A stretch of DNA of 9,493 nucleotides, taken from the NCBI GenBank assembly GCA_002385545.1, contig DGDR01000086.1, positions 1 to 9,493 of the forward strand, given 5' to 3'. Shown here piece after piece: positions 6,149 to 9,493 of this stretch. The translations under genes and the position numbers were made by a program. This stretch comes from Clostridium sp. UBA3947 (GTDB taxonomy: Bacteria; Bacillota; Clostridia; Clostridiales; Clostridiaceae). Each line of letters starts with the position of its first letter. The first letter of the stretch is position 1. The notes under the pieces are model-generated. The model was not told the DNA's origin. It ran no database searches and worked only from the letters and a program-made list of their open reading frames with translations.

Positions 6149-8104
6149 ATGTTATTAATGGCATCATCTTTTTTACCTTTCATACTAGTGATCATAGCAA
6201 ACGTTTGGTCATTAGAGACATATCTTAAAAGCGACTTAAAGGAGATCATTTTAGGTAACGTCTACAGAATGTCTGATATGGTAGATAATATCTATACCAC
6301 TAGCATAGATTCTGTAAACCTACTATCGAATGATCATAATGCAGTGAACTTTAAAGACAATACAGATACTTATTTATTAAAGTCAACTTTAAACAGATTC
6401 GTAAGCTCTAATAATATAATTGCCGCCTTTATGGGTAATAACAATAAGGATTTTATAATATCTCCAACTCAAAAAGTTCCAGAAGGCTTTGATCCCACAA
6501 GCCGAGACTGGTACAAGCTAGCTATAGAAAAAGATGGTCAAATCGTCATTAGCGAACCTTACAAATCAAGTAATGAGAATTCTGATTACGTTATAACTTT
6601 TTCAAAAACTGTTAAAACCGATAAAAATGAAATAGTTGGTGTTATAGGGGTAGATGTACCTCTAGCTAAATTAAGCGATATATTAGAATCAATTAAGCTA
6701 GGAAACAATGGATTTTTATTTGCAGTAGATAAAAATTATAATATTATTGGTCACACAAACAGAGATATGCTTGGCAAAAATAAAAATGATATTGCCTGGC
6801 TACAAGAAATTGAAGCCATAGATAAAAACGAACTTAATATAAGCATTGATAATGTTAAATATATAGGCTTTAAAAATACTAATCCTAAAACTGGAACAAC
6901 TATAATTGGCTTAGTGCCATATTCAGAAGTAACTGACAAGGTATGGATTTCATTATCCTATCCTATAATGATAATTATTATATCAGTGATTATCATTATT
7001 GTAATGGCTACTATATTTGGAAGAAGACTAATAGTTCCTATAAAGGAGCTTGTTGCAGTATTAGATAATGTACGTAAGGGAGACTTTTCTCAAAAGCCTA
7101 CACCCCACAAATATTCTAGCAAGGAAGTTGTCCTTATCAATGATTCAGTTAGTTCTATGATAGATGATATGGTAGTAATGCTTACGAAGGTAAAAAGCAC
7201 TTCAAAATCCGTTAAGGAATCCTCTGAGCTATTATATTCCATCACTCAAAATTCCAGCTCCGTTGGTGAAGAGGTTGCAAAAGCAGTACAGCAAATAGCT
7301 ACTGGTTCATCAAAGCAGGCTATCTCCTTAAATGATGGTGCTACCTTATCAGAGGAACTTGGAAAAGAGGTTGAAAATGCAATACTAGTATCCTCTGAGA
7401 TGCTCAATGCAACTAAGGATGTAAAAGATAATACAGAATTAGGTCTAAACTGCATCGATGAGTTAAGGAAAACCTATAGCGAAAATAACAGTGCTAATAA
7501 AGTAGCTCTAGAAATGTCAGAAGCCCTAGTAAGCAAATCTAATGAAATCAGTAGCATTACAAATGCTATAAAGGCTATAACAGAGCAAACTAACCTATTA
7601 GCCTTAAATGCTAGTATAGAAGCTGCTAGAGCTGGTGAAGCAGGAAAAGGCTTCGCTGTAGTAGCAGAGGAAATTAGAAAGCTTGCAGAGCAGTCATCTA
7701 TGGCTACTCAGGAAATAGCAAAGGTAATAGAAGATATTCATTCTAATATAGTAACCCTTCAACAGCGTATTAATTACAGCTTTGAGCTTAATGAAAAAAC
7801 TGGTGAGAACGTAGAAAGCACAACTGAAGGATTTGCTAGAATTGAAAACTCCATGAACTTACTACAGGAAAATGTAAATAAGGTAACAGCGGCCTTACAG
7901 AACATCCAAAATCATAAGAATCAAGTTCTACAGACATTAAGTGAGGTATCTGCCTTGGCACAAGAAAATGCATCTACCACTGAACAGGTTAGTGCTTCCG
8001 CTGAAGAACAGGCTGCAGGTCTACAGGAGATAGTAATGGCTTGCGAAAAGTTAAATACTCTATCCTCATCCTTAGACGAAGTACTTAAAAAGTTTACACT
8101 ATAG
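6149..8104 (+). CDS. Methyl-accepting chemotaxis protein with dCache sensor domain
   Basis: Transmembrane chemoreceptor that would bind a small ligand outside and control CheA through CheW. Residues 1-20 form membrane segment 1. Residues about 35-265 form a periplasm-facing-type dCache domain with SRDWYKLA (118-125), SEPY (135-138) and GVIGVDV (164-170). Residues 270-290 are membrane segment 2, HAMP follows (about 291-345), and the signalling domain runs to the end. The invariant hairpin tip lies in EQTNLLALNASIEAARAGEAGKG (479-501, described by its ends), followed by FAVVAEEIRKLAEQS. No C-terminal CheR-tethering pentapeptide is present. This ATG is the first methionine in the long frame and lacks a Shine-Dalgarno site; the true start is probably upstream in another frame (see 6075-6148), which would add 17 residues. 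The receptor is transcribed alone, between two terminators. Confidence 0.92.
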   Translation: MLLMASSFLPFILVIIANVWSLETYLKSDLKEIILGNVYRMSDMVDNIYTTSIDSVNLLSNDHNAVNFKDNTDTYLLKSTLNRFVSSNNIIAAFMGNNNKDFIISPTQKVPEGFDPTSRDWYKLAIEKDGQIVISEPYKSSNENSDYVITFSKTVKTDKNEIVGVIGVDVPLAKLSDILESIKLGNNGFLFAVDKNYNIIGHTNRDMLGKNKNDIAWLQEIEAIDKNELNISIDNVKYIGFKNTNPKTGTTIIGLVPYSEVTDKVWISLSYPIMIIIISVIIIIVMATIFGRRLIVPIKELVAVLDNVRKGDFSQKPTPHKYSSKEVVLINDSVSSMIDDMVVMLTKVKSTSKSVKESSELLYSITQNSSSVGEEVAKAVQQIATGSSKQAISLNDGATLSEELGKEVENAILVSSEMLNATKDVKDNTELGLNCIDELRKTYSENNSANKVALEMSEALVSKSNEISSITNAIKAITEQTNLLALNASIEAARAGEAGKGFAVVAEEIRKLAEQSSMATQEIAKVIEDIHSNIVTLQQRINYSFELNEKTGENVESTTEGFARIENSMNLLQENVNKVTAALQNIQNHKNQVLQTLSEVSALAQENASTTEQVSASAEEQAAGLQEIVMACEKLNTLSSSLDEVLKKFTL

Positions 8105-8116
8105 ATAGCTTAAAGG

Positions 8117-8162
8117 GCTGTTGCATAGCTAGCAAAACTGTTGGTTATGCAACAGCTTTTTT
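8117..8162 (+). terminator. Terminator of the chemoreceptor gene
   Basis: GCTGTTGCATA (8117-8127) pairs perfectly with TATGCAACAGC (8146-8156), followed by six T (8157-8162). It begins 12 bp after the stop codon. Confidence 0.9.
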
Positions 8163-8262
8163 ATTGTTTCATATCTTATATCTCAACTCTTATCTCTAAA
8201 AGCCCTATAGCATTTTTCACCTATATTGCTTTGTTTTAAAAAAGTGTTGATGAATAAGGAAA

Positions 8263-8308
8263 AAAGCTGATACACAACTAACAATACCGTCAGTTGTGTA
8301 TCAGCTTT
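8263..8308 (-). terminator. Terminator of uppP
   Basis: A perfect 17-bp inverted repeat (8263-8279 with 8292-8308) surrounds a 12-nt loop. On the minus strand the stem ends in a run of T from A8265-A8260. It starts 10 bp past the uppP stop. The plus-strand tail is not U-rich, so it mainly serves uppP. Confidence 0.88.
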
Positions 8309-8318
8309 GTAAACTTTC

Positions 8319-9167
8319 TTAATGGAATAATCCCAAATAACCAGTTATTAATACTATTACAGCAAATATCATTCTATATACAGCAAAGGCCTTAATTGGC
8401 TTCTTGCTTAAGTAGGCAATAAACTTATCCACTACAATTAAGGCAACTAAAAATGAAACTACAAAGCCTACTCCGAGAGTGATGATTTCTGCTGAGGTTA
8501 AAGTTGTTAAACCTCCTATTTTTATAAGCTTTAAAGAGCTCATTCCCATCATAACTGGAATAGCTAAGAAGAAGGAAAATTCAGCAGCTGCTACGGTAGT
8601 AAGGCCCATTACCCATCCGCCTATTATGGTAGAAGCAGAACGAGACATACCAGGAATTATTGCTAGGCACTGGAATAATCCAATTACAAAAGCCTGCTTT
8701 GGTGTAACATACAATTCCTTGTCCCCAGATCCCTTAGTCTTAAATTGCTTCTCAGCATAAATCATCCAAATACCGCCTAAAAATAAGGTTATGGCCACTG
8801 GTATAGGTGCAAATAAATATTCTTCTGCCAAGTCGTCAAACAATATTCCTAGGATACCTCCTGGAATACAAGCAATAACTATCATTAACCAAAACTTAAA
8901 GCCTGACTTTTCATAGCCTTGTTTCGATGGAAAGAAATTAACCAGTGTGTTGCTTATCTTTTTCCAGTAAAGTATAACTACTGCTAATATAGCTCCTAGC
9001 TGTATAACATATGTATACATTTCAACAAAGTTAGGAGTTTGCCCCTGAAAATTTATTAGATTTTGAACAATTATCATATGACCTGTGGATGATACCGGCA
9101 AAAACTCTGTCAACCCTTCCACAATACCTAATATTATTGACTTTATTATTAATAATATAGTATCCAT
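8319..9167 (-). CDS. uppP: Undecaprenyl-diphosphatase (bacitracin resistance protein)
   Basis: Multi-pass membrane enzyme that removes a phosphate from undecaprenyl diphosphate to regenerate the C55-P carrier for peptidoglycan and other envelope polymers. Extra copies lower bacitracin sensitivity because bacitracin binds the substrate. The 282-residue length is normal. Motif 1, GIVEGLTEFLPVSSTGH (14-30), holds the acidic residues E17 and E21 and histidine 30. Motif 2, IPGMSRSASTI (171-181), holds the conserved serine-arginine pair (S175, R176). About eight hydrophobic segments span the protein, including 55-68, 93-110, 122-137, 160-171, 197-209, 227-247 and 263-280. Start ATG lies 5 nt after AAAGGTGAT. 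The gene is alone in its unit, with a promoter near 9428-9455 and a strong terminator at 8263-8308. Clostridia often carry several uppP copies, so whether this is the main one is unknown. Confidence 0.96.
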   Translation of the reverse strand: MDTILLIIKSIILGIVEGLTEFLPVSSTGHMIIVQNLINFQGQTPNFVEMYTYVIQLGAILAVVILYWKKISNTLVNFFPSKQGYEKSGFKFWLMIVIACIPGGILGILFDDLAEEYLFAPIPVAITLFLGGIWMIYAEKQFKTKGSGDKELYVTPKQAFVIGLFQCLAIIPGMSRSASTIIGGWVMGLTTVAAAEFSFFLAIPVMMGMSSLKLIKIGGLTTLTSAEIITLGVGFVVSFLVALIVVDKFIAYLSKKPIKAFAVYRMIFAVIVLITGYLGLFH

Positions 9168-9209
9168 TTAATCACCTTTTCTAAAAAATATTACTTTCCC
9201 AAGCCTTTG

Positions 9210-9302
9210 TTACTCTACATTTTCTAAATTCAAAGAAAGATTTACTTTTCTAACTGTTCCTCCTTTCAAGTAGCTATAATTTTGTAGAAAGCTCTTAAAC
9301 AT
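9210..9302 (-). CDS. Possible 30-aa ORF in the uppP leader
   Basis: ATG (9302-9300) to TAA (9212-9210), with a weak AGGA only one base before the start. Inside the frame lies a strong AAAGGAGGA Shine-Dalgarno-like segment (about 9266-9258) without a suitably spaced start codon after it. An ORF of this size arises easily by chance in such DNA. The product resembles nothing I recognise. Confidence 0.2.
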   Translation of the reverse strand: MFKSFLQNYSYLKGGTVRKVNLSLNLENVE

Positions 9303-9427
9303 TTCCTAAAGCAACTATATCTTCAGAAATTTATATATAAAAAACATACTAAACTGATTATATAAAATATACCTGCTGGAAACAAGAATAATTAATTGGG
9401 AATAGTAAAAGAAATGTCTCTAATGTT

Positions 9428-9455
9428 ATTATAATACTTTTTCCATAAACTTCAA
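9428..9455 (-). promoter_or_regulatory. SigA-type promoter of uppP
   Basis: -35 TTGAAG (9455-9450), a 16-nt spacer and a perfect -10 TATAAT (9433-9428). It gives a leader of about 250 nt before uppP. Apart from the weak 30-codon ORF and an orphan Shine-Dalgarno-like segment, I see no clear structure in 9168-9420. Confidence 0.6.
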
Positions 9456-9473
9456 AATATATTTCTTGTATAA

Positions 9474-9493
9474 TAAAAAAATCCCCTAACGGG
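9474..9493 (-). terminator. Probable terminator of the next minus-strand gene, cut by the window edge
   Basis: On the minus strand the edge reads CCCGTTAGGGGA followed by a run of T (9480-9474). A CCC/GGG stem with a 4-5 nt loop and U-tract is terminator-like, and the stem may extend beyond the window. It would insulate uppP from an upstream gene. Confidence 0.45.

Noticed and set aside
8163..8262. Spacer between the MCP terminator and the uppP terminator
   Set aside because: A+T-rich sequence with no ORF with a ribosome-binding site, no repeat and no convincing promoter.
8263..8308. Long perfect inverted repeat as a possible mobile-element end or small MITE
   Set aside because: It sits 10 bp past the uppP stop with a U-tract on that strand, there is no second copy or target duplication, and it is fully explained as a terminator.
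8479..8760. Open plus-strand frame of 93 codons
   Set aside because: It is antisense to uppP, follows the complementary codon pattern of that gene and has no Shine-Dalgarno site.

Overview
The window looks like chromosomal DNA from a low-G+C, Gram-positive anaerobe, most likely Clostridium or a close relative. The DNA is strongly A+T-rich, codons such as AAA, ATA, AGA and TTA dominate, Shine-Dalgarno sites are strong GGAGG types, and intrinsic terminators with U-tracts close the transcription units. No tRNA, rRNA, CRISPR array, insertion sequence or phage gene was seen.

Layout. (1) Positions 1-1500, minus strand: an ABC-F ATPase of the ribosome-protection type, cut off by the left edge at residue 500. 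Its promoter lies about 420 nt upstream, near 1930-1958. The leader between promoter and gene contains a 48-codon ORF with an excellent ribosome-binding site, several long-range complementary segments and a strong intrinsic terminator just before the gene. This is the architecture of drug-responsive, ribosome-mediated attenuation. (2) Positions 2239-5856, plus strand, divergent from the ABC-F unit: a three-gene ABC-2 exporter operon with one YhaQ/NatA-like ATPase and two NatB/YhaP-like permeases, closed by a terminator at 5901-5941. The ATPase is interrupted by an apparent -1 frameshift at an A6 run, and its C-terminal domain continues in another frame up to the first permease. (3) Positions 6149-8104, plus strand: a monocistronic methyl-accepting chemotaxis protein with a dCache sensor. 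Its first residues also appear displaced by a -1 shift, at an A7 run. A terminator follows at 8117-8162. (4) Positions 8319-9167, minus strand: undecaprenyl-diphosphatase UppP/BacA, with its own promoter about 260 nt upstream and a 17-bp-stem terminator at 8263-8308.

How the genes may work together. ABC-F proteins of the resistance type remove ribosome-targeting antibiotics, YhaQP/NatAB-type systems export unknown compounds or ions, and UppP recycles the bacitracin target lipid. The region could therefore be a small intrinsic envelope and antibiotic stress neighbourhood, with an unrelated chemoreceptor between. That joint role is inference. The most noteworthy signals are the ABC-F leader and two apparent A-run frameshifts of the same sign. 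The shifts are either homopolymer undercalls in the assembly or real slippage sites.
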